From Sporolactobacillus pectinivorans (GTDB lineage: Bacteria > Bacillota > Bacilli > Bacillales > Sporolactobacillaceae), in NCBI RefSeq assembly GCF_002802965.1, contig NZ_NXGA01000001.1:1404283-1444648 (forward strand): a DNA stretch of 40,366 bases, read 5' to 3'. How positions within the stretch are numbered: position 1 is the first letter of the stretch; each line of letters opens with the position of its first letter. Position numbers and translations under genes: made by a program. Shown here piece after piece: positions 16,871-23,794 of the stretch. The notes beneath the pieces are model-generated. The model was not told the DNA's origin. It ran no database searches and was given only the letters and a program-made list of their open reading frames with translations.

Positions 16871-16920
16871 TATGAACATAGCCCTCACCTTTTTCAAGGT
16901 GGGGGCTATTTGACGCTTAC
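16871..16920 (-). mobile_element. IS66-type terminal fragment
   Basis: Read on the minus strand the fragment begins GTAAGCGTCAAATAGCCCCC, continues with CACCTTGAAAAAGGTGAGGG and closely matches 20784-20825, which leads into an IS66 transposase end. About 50 bases remain, directly joined to the alpha-galactosidase fragment. Confidence 0.7.
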
Positions 16921-17201
16921 CCTTTAAGAGAATTACATGCTAAATGTCAAACCTTTTAGATCGATTCCTTCAAAAGATTCCGTTTTGGATTCCGGATAAA
17001 TTCCGGATGATGTTGTTCCAAAATGTTGATAAATGCTTGATATACTAACAATTCAGAGCTTTTTCAAACACGGACACCGTCTCCATTACGGTGTTGGTAC
17101 ACCATGACCAACACTCCCAAAAAAAATCCCTTTGTATAGGGATTTTTTAATACATACGATTCCAACGCAAAATGATACTTTAAGGGCAAATTGAGGGCAA
17201 G
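16921..17201. other. Spacer with terminator and repeats
   Basis: Contains ATTCCGGAT twice (16990-17007), a hairpin ACACCGT/ACGGTGT near 17070-17091 and a terminator (17121-17148). No gene is recognised. Confidence 0.45.
17121..17148. terminator. Bidirectional intrinsic terminator
   Basis: AAAAAATCCC (17121-17130), an eight-base loop, GGGATTTTTT (17139-17148). Perfect stem with A and T tails, so it can work on both strands; it would stop transcripts leaving the prophage scar. Confidence 0.8.
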
Positions 17202-17485
17202 CTATTGCCGCAGTGCATGGAACGTCACGGTCTTGATGTCCAGCTTCTTGGCAAGGTCACGTAGCGCTTTGTTAACAGCTGTATTGGTGATTGGTTGGAA
17301 TGATTTGTTTACAAACAACAAAAACAAGGTTATGTGGATTCAGGTTGCCCTTGTGTGCTGTGATGATCGTGGACTGTTCTGCCTTAAGATGTGTCATCCA
17401 TTTAACCGTTTCATCATCAATATCAATAATTAGATATGTATCATCTGTGATTCCAGTAATTTCCTTTTCTGTAACTTTATCCGTA
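17202..17485 (-). pseudogene. Phage integrase (tyrosine recombinase) fragment
   Basis: Minus-strand reading gives RFFRAVRTDKVTEKEITGIT, DDTYLIIDIDDETVKWMTHL and KAEQSTIITAHKGNLNPHN, then after a frame change KSFQPITNTAVNKALRDLAK and KLDIKTVTFHALR followed by a stop. The HALR piece is the beginning of the HxLRHTH catalytic box; the second arginine/histidine and the tyrosine are missing. It is a central fragment of a phage or ICE integrase that ends at 17485 exactly where the endolysin fragment begins, indicating a large internal prophage deletion. Confidence 0.7.
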
Positions 17486-17487
17486 CG

Positions 17488-18294
17488 AACAGCCCGGAAG
17501 AAGCGAAAGCTGAGGCTGAGTTTTTTATCTCACTAGCCAAAAGCCTACGGTTTGTCAAAAGAATCCCGGATTGCTCTGGACGTTGAAGTTCCGCTTGGTG
17601 GAGACATGTCTTACAATGCGCACGTATTTTTAAGTAATGTCTACGCGGCTGGTTATCAAAATGTCACTTGGTACAGCTATCAACCATTTATCGATGCACA
17701 CCTAGACGAAAGCAAACTTCCGGTGAATCCGTGGAAGGTAGCTTATCCAACGAAAGCCGATCTAAACAAACCACCATTTAAGAATGTCGGAGCCTGGCAA
17801 TATACAGACGGAATCAAGTTGGTAGGTATCAGCGGAACATTTGACTGCAGCGTGGACTATAACGGCGCGTTCACGTCCAGAGCACAGGCGAAGAAGGCTG
17901 TTCAGGAGCTACCAAGCCGATGACGCCGGTACAACTTGTGGATGCGAAAAAGATGGACAGCAGTTTTTTATGCCCGGGCAAAACTGGCCAAGCAGTACGG
18001 TATCAAGGCCTATGTCGGTACGGCTGGGTAGAACACTCAGTTACTGTCCTATCTGAAGTCCGGGAAGAAACCAGAGCAGGTGGCGGTGCACCGAAGCCGA
18101 CATTCGAAAAGACAGAGCCTTATATCGTCGTCGCCAGCCTGCTGTATATCCGGAAGGCACCAAATGGTCCGGTCGTTGGCAAACTGAAGCAAGGACAACA
18201 GGTCGAAGTTGAAAGCATCAGTAACGGCTGGGCACAGATTAAGAGCGGTACCGGTCATGTGTACGTAGGGACGAAGCTTTTGAAGAAGAAATAA
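17488..18294 (+). pseudogene. Prophage endolysin: GH25 muramidase with SH3-like wall-binding tail, multiply frameshifted
   Basis: Starts in mid-gene: NSPEEAKAEAEFFISLAK, then after a one-base shift at an A-run (17537-17540) AYGLSKESRIALDVEVPLGG, with the DVE acid pair of GH25 lysozymes, and VGAWQYTDGIKLVGISGTFD CSVDY, the usual C-terminal end of the catalytic domain. A middle module follows (VDAKKMDSS, extra T in a T-run near 17964-17969, YARAKLAKQYGIKAYVGTAG, then TAG for a likely Gln). The last module, YIVVASLLYIRKAPNGPVVG KLKQGQQVEVESISNGW, is a bacterial SH3 domain that binds cell wall. With at least three lesions and no holin, it is a remnant of a prophage lysis cassette. Confidence 0.8.
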
Positions 18295-18344
18295 CATAAA
18301 AAAATATCCGGCTATGCGGGGATACATATCGTCAAGCATTTAAA

Positions 18345-18363
18345 AGCTGGTCATTGACCAGCT
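18345..18363. terminator. Palindrome between convergent endolysin and immunity genes
   Basis: AGCTGGTCA, one T, TGACCAGCT: nine-base perfect arms between the two convergent genes. It may act as a transcription barrier for both, but there is no clear T-run. Confidence 0.5.
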
Positions 18364-18379
18364 GATACACGAGAAACTT

Positions 18380-18835
18380 TTAGTGAAAACCGCCAAATTC
18401 CATTTCATTTTTAACAAATTCATTGTTGGGATCTAGTTTTAAAACTTTTTGAACAATAGGTTTTGACTTCTCCTGGGGAACTAGGTGATAAGGGGCTACA
18501 CTCAAAATAAGAAGATTTACAAGATACTGAACGTAATTTGGATCTTTTTCATTGCTTAATTCTATAGATCTTTTTGCATGAAACAGCGCACTTTGTGGGG
18601 CACCATCTACATAAACCAGATCAGTAATAAAAATATTAAAGAGAACTTCATGAAGTTCTGGAGTTTCCTTTTCAAGTAAAAGTTTTAATAAGACAGTATA
18701 CCAAAATAAATTATTTATATCTTGATTAATATAACTACAAATTTCGTCAAATAATTCTTTGTAATCGATATTTCTGGCATAAATTAAGGATTTATTTAAA
18801 TCATTTTCTTTTAATGCTTCATAAAGTTTTCCCAT
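18380..18835 (-). CDS. Candidate immunity protein for the adjacent secreted toxin
   Basis: 151 residues from ATG 18835, preceded by GGTGA eight bases upstream; a GTG at 18850 is an alternative. I do not recognise the family. The protein is predicted all-helical and soluble, with repeat-like segments (YKELFDEICSYINQDINNLF; LFHAKRSIELSNEKDPNYVQ; IVQKVLKLDPNNEFVKNEM) that resemble TPR/HEAT-like scaffolds used by many immunity proteins. It overlaps the 3' end of the toxin gene by 25 bases in another frame on the same strand, so the pair is transcribed and probably translated together. Size, solubility and overlap with a secreted small toxin are the basis for the immunity call, which is inference. 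Confidence 0.55.
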   Translation of the reverse strand: MGKLYEALKENDLNKSLIYARNIDYKELFDEICSYINQDINNLFWYTVLLKLLLEKETPELHEVLFNIFITDLVYVDGAPQSALFHAKRSIELSNEKDPNYVQYLVNLLILSVAPYHLVPQEKSKPIVQKVLKLDPNNEFVKNEMEFGGFH

Positions 18836-19314
18836 TTTAGGTTCACCCACGCAGTTGAAATGTGTGCCTTACCCTTAATTACTCGATATCGTACAGAAAC
18901 TTTATGGCCTTTTATTTCAAGGTCATTTCTGTATACTTGAACTTTACGATTTTCCAGAACTCTATGCCCATTTCTCATGGCTTTCTCAACATAAGGTTGA
19001 TCCCGATTTACAGGTTTCGCGATGTATCTCCATTTGTGATCATTACCTTTACTTCCCTCAATATGGTTCTGGTCACTGGTGCTTTTATCTAATTCTTTTA
19101 TATAATATGGTTCACTATAACTTATTCTTTCTCTGCCACCACCACCTTCATCAAAACCTCCAGGCAATTCAATGGGACGGACTTCTCCATAATCTCCGTC
19201 TCCACCCGCGAATTCACTATCGTCTAGAGCATTTGCGGTACGCGGAAGAGATAGAGCAAAGAGCAACAAAATTGGAACGAATAACAGCAAAATATTTTTT
19301 TCGCAATAACACAT
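18811..19314 (-). CDS. Sec-secreted small protein with a polymorphic-toxin-like C-terminal domain
   Basis: 167 residues. Residues 7-29 are a signal peptide (ILLLFVPILLLFALSLPRTA, ending ANA), followed by an acidic, glycine-rich linker (DDSEFAGGDGDYGEV; GGFDEGGGGRE) and a compact basic domain from about residue 70: HIEGSKGNDHKWRYIAKPV, VEKAMRNGHRVLENRKVQVY and HKVSVRYRVIKGKAHISTAW. The spacing H...HKW...V....G......VRY...GK..IS.AW resembles, from memory, a nuclease-type polymorphic toxin domain (type 35-like). There is no WXG/LXG or RHS part; export would be by Sec. The gene overlaps the candidate immunity gene and follows a conserved structured leader (19389-19526). The domain assignment needs a profile search. 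Confidence 0.6.
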   Translation of the reverse strand: MCYCEKNILLLFVPILLLFALSLPRTANALDDSEFAGGDGDYGEVRPIELPGGFDEGGGGRERISYSEPYYIKELDKSTSDQNHIEGSKGNDHKWRYIAKPVNRDQPYVEKAMRNGHRVLENRKVQVYRNDLEIKGHKVSVRYRVIKGKAHISTAWVNLKWENFMKH

Positions 19315-19388
19315 CTTTGAAAAATTTTAATGATTCGATATTATCATTAATGAAATAAATTTGCATAAATATAATTTGGCACATTTTA

Positions 19389-19526
19389 ACAAAAATCGAC
19401 TATTATACAAAAAATCCCCACGCTGTAGCGTAGGGATAAGTGCAATGGGGGAGTAATCACAAGGATTGCTCCTAAATATTTTCTTCATCGTGGAATTAGA
19501 TTCCTGCTTATTTAAGTCCACCTTCA
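19389..19526 (-). ncRNA. Candidate structured leader RNA, copy A
   Basis: 138 bp non-coding block repeated at 23657-23794 with three substitutions and no gaps. On the minus strand it forms GGAAT/ATTCC (19492-19504), a nine-pair stem between 19464-19472 and 19450-19458 around CTTGT, and a terminator stem CCCTACGCT/AGCGTGGGG followed by TTTTTT (19435-19409). A TATAAT box (19407-19402) comes right after, and the toxin ATG lies 75 bases farther on. The tiny open frame it contains (MKKIFRSNPCDYSPIA...) changes two amino acids between copies, so RNA structure rather than peptide is what is conserved. Confidence 0.55.
19409..19435 (-). terminator. Intrinsic terminator at the 3' end of leader copy A
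   Basis: Minus strand: CCCTACGCT (19435-19427), AC, AGCGTGGGG (19424-19416), A, TTTTTT. Nine pairs including one G-U. It lies between the leader and the toxin gene, so readthrough or the TATAAT after it would be needed to express the toxin. Confidence 0.75.
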
Positions 19527-19640
19527 AATATAGCTAGGGGTCTTTTTTACTTTTTCGATTGCTTTCTTGATTTCGTCAGATCCATGCCCAATTCGCCGTT
19601 CTAGATCGTCCGCAGATGTAATGTAAGCGTCAAATGTTAT
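19527..19640 (-). pseudogene. C-terminal piece of a small phage-type protein, copy A
   Basis: The minus strand reads DAYITSADDLERRIGHGSDE IKKAIEKVKKTPSYI and a stop near 19532. It corresponds to the protein piece at 23780-23950 (MSVDDLEQRTGH, PDEIKKAMEK). The shape (short helix, then hydrophobic I/V, DDLexR) resembles the short CD1375/XkdX-like proteins encoded before phage lysis genes. Its 5' end is missing because the tautomerase gene begins there. Confidence 0.4.
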
Positions 19641-19645
19641 GCTGC

Positions 19646-19852
19646 TCAGTTTTTTTCTTCAATTTTACCATGTTCTTGTGATAACAGTTGGCCGCCAGTG
19701 CCAATATTGTCTGCTTCATTTTCCTTAAGCAGTACAACGAATGCCTGTTCCGGAACGTTCATAATTTTTGACGCTTTATCTGTAAGCTCTTTAACCAGTT
19801 GACTTTTTTGTTCTTTGTTTAATTTTCCTGCTTCTAATGTGATGACTGGCAT
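19646..19852 (-). CDS. 4-oxalocrotonate tautomerase family protein
   Basis: 68 residues, standard length for the small tautomerases, which work as hexamers of a single beta-alpha-beta unit. Proline follows the initiator Met (MPVITLEAGKLNKEQKSQLV), as required for the catalytic Pro1. The sequence VPEQAFVVLLKENEADNIGT GG carries the usual second half. Cytosolic; the physiological substrate is usually unknown, though members isomerise dienols or dehalogenate. The ribosome site AAAGGAGA is good. The quinone reductase gene begins 593 bases upstream in the same direction and ends 68 bases before this gene, so they may be co-transcribed in an electrophile-handling unit. Confidence 0.85.
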   Translation of the reverse strand: MPVITLEAGKLNKEQKSQLVKELTDKASKIMNVPEQAFVVLLKENEADNIGTGGQLLSQEHGKIEEKN

Positions 19853-19920
19853 GATTTTATCTCCTTTTAATTATATAATTTGGCGCATAGTCATTTATTT
19901 TAGCTTTCCTTGCAACATGG

Positions 19921-20445
19921 TCAATGCTCTGCTTCAAGATAATTTACTAATTTCTCTGCACTGTTTTGAACTTCTTCTTTTGAAAGATATAGCGTTCCGT
20001 ATTGTTTGAACAGAGGAAGGAATCGCATGCCGATTAAGTTGGCAGTGGCTTGAAAAGGCCGAGTGAGTTCGCTGATCGTGACATTAAAGGCTCCGCCAGC
20101 TTGATAAACAGATTCCTGTCCGCCTATTGAGATCGCTAAAATGAGTTCTTTCCCATGTAATCTTGTTCCCCCAGATCCATATGCCCAGCCATGGGTCAGC
20201 ACATCATCTTCCCATTGTTTGAGTAGTGCGGGACTGCTGTACCAATACATCGGGAATTGAAAAACGATACGATCATGTTCCAGCAAGAGCTGTTGTTCTT
20301 TATCCACATCAATGGTACCATCCGGGTATGTACCGTATAGGTCATGAACCATGATATTATTCTCTTGCTTTAAACGATCCATCCATGTTCTGTTAAGAGT
20401 GGACGTTTCCAAGTGAGGGTGAATAACGATGTCCAATATTTTCAT
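19921..20445 (-). CDS. NAD(P)H-dependent flavin quinone reductase (YwrO/MdaB-like)
   Basis: 174 residues with a flavodoxin-like fold. It begins MKILDIVIHPHLETSTLNRT, has the NQO family segment RIVFQFPMYWYSSPALLKQW EDDVLTHGWAYG, the nicotinamide/FMN loop AISIGGQESVYQAGG and the family-specific ISELTRPFQATANLIGMRF. It would reduce quinones by two electrons in the cytosol, avoiding semiquinone radicals. A second, broken copy lies at 33076-33599 and shares about two thirds of its residues by eye. Downstream is the tautomerase gene. Confidence 0.88.
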   Translation of the reverse strand: MKILDIVIHPHLETSTLNRTWMDRLKQENNIMVHDLYGTYPDGTIDVDKEQQLLLEHDRIVFQFPMYWYSSPALLKQWEDDVLTHGWAYGSGGTRLHGKELILAISIGGQESVYQAGGAFNVTISELTRPFQATANLIGMRFLPLFKQYGTLYLSKEEVQNSAEKLVNYLEAEH

Positions 20446-20783
20446 TAACTAAGTATCCTTCTTCCCGTGATTGTTGTTGCTGGCAGGTCGCCAAGGCTGG
20501 ATGCATTTTAAATCTAATAAAATTTGCCACCGACTATCTTCGTGTTATTCATTAATGGCCTCCTTGTTAATGTAGTTCAAATATTGTCTTGGAAAAGCAT
20601 CTTTATTTTAAATGAGTTTGGTCAAATAAATCAAAAATATTGCCTGAGCCCATCAGATCGGGAGCCCAATGACTATAGCCGTGGGCCCTCCTTATCCTTG
20701 AGAAAGTTTCTATTTCCTCTGAGAACTTGTCAAGGGTAACGGCTTCGCCCTCACTGCGGTCGTTCTGGACAGAACCCCAAAGG
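20446..20783. other. Spacer upstream of the quinone reductase, possible unknown remnant
   Basis: The minus strand of 20603-20783 holds an open stretch (SVQNDRSEGEAVTLDKFSEE, IETFSRIRRAHGYSHWAPDL) that I do not recognise. It ends at the IS66 terminus, so it may be host sequence next to the insertion. The promoter for the quinone reductase must lie in 20446-20600. Confidence 0.3.
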
Positions 20784-21060
20784 GTAAGCGTCAAATAACT
20801 CTCACCTTGAAAAAGTGAGGGCTTTACTTTTATATTCTTTATGCTTTTGTGGATAGTCGGCATTCGGAAGGAATCGCCTTGGACCATGGAAGGAGTGAAT
20901 CCAATGTTTCTTCTGTGACTCGTTCAAGCTTTGGAAGTTGTTCAAAGAGATAGGATAAATAATGAAAAGGACGAAGTCCGTTTTCCTTGGCCGTTTCAAT
21001 GATACTGTATACAATGGCACTTGCTTCGGCGCCCTTTCGTAGACGGATAATGCGAAGCAT
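20784..21060 (-). mobile_element. tnpC: IS66-type remnant: transposase C-terminus and terminal sequence
   Basis: GTAAGCG at 20784 is the typical IS66 terminus. On the minus strand 21060-20839 reads IRLRKGAEASAIVYSIIETA KENGLRPFHYLSYLFEQLPK and LDSLLPWSKAIPSECR, the well-known C-terminal tail of IS66 transposases. Everything upstream, including the DDE catalytic core and the tnpA/tnpB helper genes, is missing. The same terminal sequence occurs inverted at 16871-16920. Confidence 0.85.
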
Positions 21061-21081
21061 CTATGAGATCGAGGTTATGAC

Positions 21082-21315
21082 ATGAAAATAAAGAAAACGT
21101 ATTTTCGCATGTATGTTGACAACTTAGATGAAGTTCTGCCCTAATATGAGAAACTATATGGTATGCATTCAGACTTGCGGTTTAAATATCCAGAGATGCA
21201 CCTCACCTCGAATTAGCTTCTGTTGGTGATTTTCTATTTATTGCAGGAAAATCTGTGGATTTAAAACCGTTTAGTACAACAAAAGTGACCTTCATGGTTG
21301 ACTCACGCTGCTCCA
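21082..21315 (+). pseudogene. VOC/glyoxalase-type protein, broken
   Basis: ATG at 21082 starts MKIKKTYFRMYVDNLDEVLP, followed by TAA, YEKLYGMHSDLRFKYPEMH, and, after a frame change, LELASVGDFLFIAGKSVDLK PFSTTKVTFMVDS. The pattern is that of a vicinal-oxygen-chelate fold protein (glyoxalase/bleomycin-resistance type), N-terminal module. One nonsense codon, one frameshift, and loss of the second half make it non-functional. It begins right after the IS66 remnant. Confidence 0.65.
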
Positions 21316-21485
21316 GAAGTGCAGTATCTATTGGTACTGCTGGTTAATCATTTTTTTACAATTATAAGGATATTCAGCCCAGTTTACGTTAAATCCCCTT
21401 TCGCCATAATTCTGACATAATTATCAAGATCAGCTCACAAGAATGTTCCTCTCAAATTATAATAAAAAATCGCGAGGAGAAAAAA

Positions 21486-22127
21486 TCAATCATATTGCAA
21501 AACTGCAATTTCCGGGAGATCTTTGATATTCGACAAATTAACATCAAGTTTCTTATAGTTTTTCGCATGTTTTTTTGAAACGGATATAAATGTGTCGACC
21601 GTGCCAAAGATGAAGCCGAGAATCCCCATTGCTTTCGTCCTGTAGTGCATCGGTATCACAACCTTCGGATTGAGCTGCTTCACGACATCTGCTGCACCGC
21701 TGGCATCCAGTGTGGCCCTGCCCCCTATGGGGACGAGCAGGATATCTACTTTCCCGATTTCCTTAATCTGTTCAGGGCTTAGCAGATGTCCCAGGTCGCC
21801 GCAATGGCAGATATTTAATCCGTCTATCTTGAAATTATAGACGATGTTTTTACCTCTTTTCGCTCCGGAAACGTTGTCGTGAAAGGTCGGTATGCCCTTA
21901 ATGCCTATGCCTTCCTGAGAAAACACTCCTGGAGTTTTGATAAGTACAAAGTTCCCTTTAACCGCGCAGACGTTGTTATGGTCGCTGTGATTGTGACTGA
22001 CTGTGACAATATTTGCTTCAATCGCTGGTGGTTTATAACAGAATAATTTATGCGGGTCAATGACGACCTTTGTACCGTTTTCAGCTGTAAACCTGAAGCA
22101 CGACTGCCCATACCATTTTATTTTCAT
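21486..22127 (-). CDS. Metallo-beta-lactamase-fold hydrolase (UPF0173/UlaG-like)
   Basis: 213 residues. The zinc-binding HxHxDH motif appears as VTVSHNHSDHNN (about residues 42-53); further metal ligands are the His in IPTFHDNVSG, the Asp in CHCGDLGHLL and the His in VIPMHYRTKA. It opens with KWYGQSCFRFTAENGTKVVI DP, typical of the UlaG/UPF0173 subgroup of cytosolic hydrolases whose substrates are mostly unknown. No signal peptide. The ribosome site AAAGGAG precedes ATG at 22127. It follows the membrane protein and TetR genes on the same strand with a 150-base gap containing a hairpin TGACTG/CAGTCA, so it may be a separate unit. Confidence 0.85.
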   Translation of the reverse strand: MKIKWYGQSCFRFTAENGTKVVIDPHKLFCYKPPAIEANIVTVSHNHSDHNNVCAVKGNFVLIKTPGVFSQEGIGIKGIPTFHDNVSGAKRGKNIVYNFKIDGLNICHCGDLGHLLSPEQIKEIGKVDILLVPIGGRATLDASGAADVVKQLNPKVVIPMHYRTKAMGILGFIFGTVDTFISVSKKHAKNYKKLDVNLSNIKDLPEIAVLQYD

Positions 22128-22277
22128 GTGAAATCTCCTTTCTTTAATAAAGTCCCGCTAATGTATTTATTCTTCGTCTTATACAGCTTCTAAAAAAGCT
22201 GAAGTCCCGGCAGTGAGTAATGTGACTAAAATAAATTGCCAGCGCTTACTTACTGACTGGAAAAGTTGTCAGTCAAA

Positions 22278-22622
22278 TCAATTTTTGAGAAATTTCTGCG
22301 CAATAAAGAGTACAGCGCATACTAACGCAAAAGTTGCCGATAATAACATTCCCTGCGCGTAGGATTCGACAGTTGGAACAAGCAAGAAGATTCCGTAAAT
22401 CAACAAGAACCAACGCCATCCTCTGTTAAAATGCGCATATGCAATCCAAATCAATATCACGACCACCGCTTCAAAAATCGTGTTGATTACAGGCGTTCCA
22501 ACGAGCTCAGCCCCGCCGCCCCAGAAATGGTCAATCGTGCTGAACAATACAAAATAGCCCTCCAACACAAAGTAAATCGTGTAAATTATTGCTCCAATCA
22601 GAGCTGCTTTTTTAGCCATCAT
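22278..22622 (-). CDS. Small four-helix membrane protein downstream of TetR
   Basis: 114 residues with four hydrophobic segments: about 7-27 (LIGAIIYTIYFVLEGYFVLF), 44-62 (NTIFEAVVVILIWIAYAHF), 70-86 (FLLIYGIFLLVPTVESY) and 92-110 (LSATFALVCAVLFIAQKFL). I do not recognise a named family. It begins 23 bases after the TetR stop codon on the same strand, so the two form an operon and the protein is the likely target of TetR regulation. Transport or membrane-stress roles would be speculation. Confidence 0.65.
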   Translation of the reverse strand: MMAKKAALIGAIIYTIYFVLEGYFVLFSTIDHFWGGGAELVGTPVINTIFEAVVVILIWIAYAHFNRGWRWFLLIYGIFLLVPTVESYAQGMLLSATFALVCAVLFIAQKFLKN

Positions 22623-22644
22623 ATAAATTTCCCTTTTCTATTTT

Positions 22645-23292
22645 TTAGTTTGCACGAAGTGCATTGATGATAAGTTTACTCGTAAGCCGAATATCTTCTT
22701 CAATACTTCGGGTTGTTAGCCCCATGTGAACTTTACCAAAATACCCATGAATCGTGCCCAAAATCAACTGTAACACCATATCGTGTGGAATATTCAGCAT
22801 TTCCCCGCGAGTAATGAGTTCGTCAATCTGTGGAATAACAAAATCGTCAAGCTGTTTGCCTAGAAACTGTTGAATCCGATTCAAAAAATCAGGATTTGTA
22901 AGCATTTGCTCTGTCACAAGTTCCATCATCTCCAGATTGTCGGAAATAAATCGTAGTCTATCCGCAACGAAAAGTGTCACGAAAGCTTCAAGTGTTAAAG
23001 TTTCAGGACTCAACCCCATTTCCACAAACTCTTCCATCGTCTTATCCAACACGCCATGAAACAAGGGCGCTAGCACAGCGGTGAGCAAAGCATCCTTATT
23101 CGGAAATTGCTTATACACAGAGCCAGTTGATACGCCCGCTTCCTGCGCGATTTGAGCTGTAGTTGTTGCTCCAAATCCCTGACAAGCAAAGAGTTTCAGT
23201 GAAGCACGTAAAACTTTTTTTTGTAATTCCGTCAAATTTGACAACTTTTCCAAGGTTTTCAAATAAAGCTCTGTCAAATTCTGTTCAGCCAT
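22645..23292 (-). CDS. TetR-family transcriptional repressor
   Basis: 215 residues. The N-terminal DNA-binding domain is diagnostic: VLRASLKLFACQGFGATTTA QIAQEAGVSTGSVYKQFPNK DALLTAVL (about residues 25-72). The C-terminal part is a helical ligand-binding/dimerisation domain with no recognisable ligand signature. AAAAGGAG precedes ATG at 23292. Directly upstream lies a 28-base perfect palindrome (23316-23343), almost certainly its own operator, so the operon with the small membrane protein is autoregulated. Confidence 0.93.
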   Translation of the reverse strand: MAEQNLTELYLKTLEKLSNLTELQKKVLRASLKLFACQGFGATTTAQIAQEAGVSTGSVYKQFPNKDALLTAVLAPLFHGVLDKTMEEFVEMGLSPETLTLEAFVTLFVADRLRFISDNLEMMELVTEQMLTNPDFLNRIQQFLGKQLDDFVIPQIDELITRGEMLNIPHDMVLQLILGTIHGYFGKVHMGLTTRSIEEDIRLTSKLIINALRAN

Positions 23293-23315
23293 CTTTAGCT
23301 CCTTTTATTAAACAC

Positions 23316-23343
23316 TTTAGTAAGTGAGCGCTCACTTACTAAA
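23316..23343. promoter_or_regulatory. TetR operator, perfect 28-base palindrome
   Basis: Arms TTTAGTAAGTGAGC and GCTCACTTACTAAA are exact reverse complements with no spacer. It starts 24 bases upstream of the TetR start codon. The core AGTGAGCGCTCACT is like operators of QacR/YxaF-type TetR regulators. Confidence 0.85.
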
Positions 23344-23454
23344 TTATTATATCGAAATTCTTCTCATATGTCAAGCACAAACTCTCAAATAAATAACCAT
23401 TTTTTATTTATTTAAAAACCCTAACCAAAAAGCTTTTGGTTGGGAACCAATTCA

Positions 23455-23575
23455 TTTAATCTCCACCTGCGAATTCATTATCGTCTTGAGCATGTGCGAA
23501 ATTTGGGAGTAGCAATACAAAGAACAATAGAATAGGAATAATGGACAGTAACATATTTTTTCCCAATTCTAGCAC
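23455..23575 (-). pseudogene. Orphan signal-peptide module, truncated paralogue of the secreted toxin
   Basis: Minus strand from about 23555: MLLSIIPILLFFVLLLPNFA HAQDDNEFAGGD, then stop. It matches the toxin start (LLLFVPILLLFALSLPRTAN ALDDSEFAGGDGD) including the DDxEFAGGD linker, but the toxin domain and the immunity gene are missing. It sits behind a copy of the same leader RNA (23657-23794). Confidence 0.65.
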
Positions 23576-23656
23576 ATACTTAAAGAATTTTAATAATTCG
23601 ATATTATCCATTAATTAATGGAATAAATTTGCAGGAATATAATTTATCTTATTTCG

Positions 23657-23794
23657 ACAAAAATCGACTATTATACAAAAAATCCCCACGCCGTAGCGCA
23701 GGGATAAGTGCAATGGGGGAGTAATCACAAGGATTGCTCCTAAATATTTTCTTCATTGTGGAATTAGATTCCTGCTTATTTAAGTCCACCTTCA
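23657..23794 (-). ncRNA. Candidate structured leader RNA, copy B
   Basis: Differs from 19389-19526 at three of 138 positions. Two of the changes lie in the terminator stem (CCCTGCGCT/GGCGTGGGG on the minus strand) and convert A-U pairs to G-U pairs, so the stem is kept only on the minus strand. The other two hairpins are identical to copy A. Confidence 0.55.
23677..23703 (-). terminator. Intrinsic terminator at the 3' end of leader copy B
   Basis: Minus strand CCCTGCGCT, AC, GGCGTGGGG, A, TTTTTT. All nine positions still pair, three of them as G-U. Confidence 0.7.

Noticed and set aside
16980..17010. Direct repeat ATTCCGGAT considered as a CRISPR or iteron unit
   Set aside because: Only two short copies with no regular spacing.
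19327..19527. Minus-strand 66-codon frame inside leader RNA copy A (MKKIFRSNPCDYSPIA...)
   Set aside because: Differences between the two copies change amino acids and the frame runs through the terminator; RNA structure explains conservation better.
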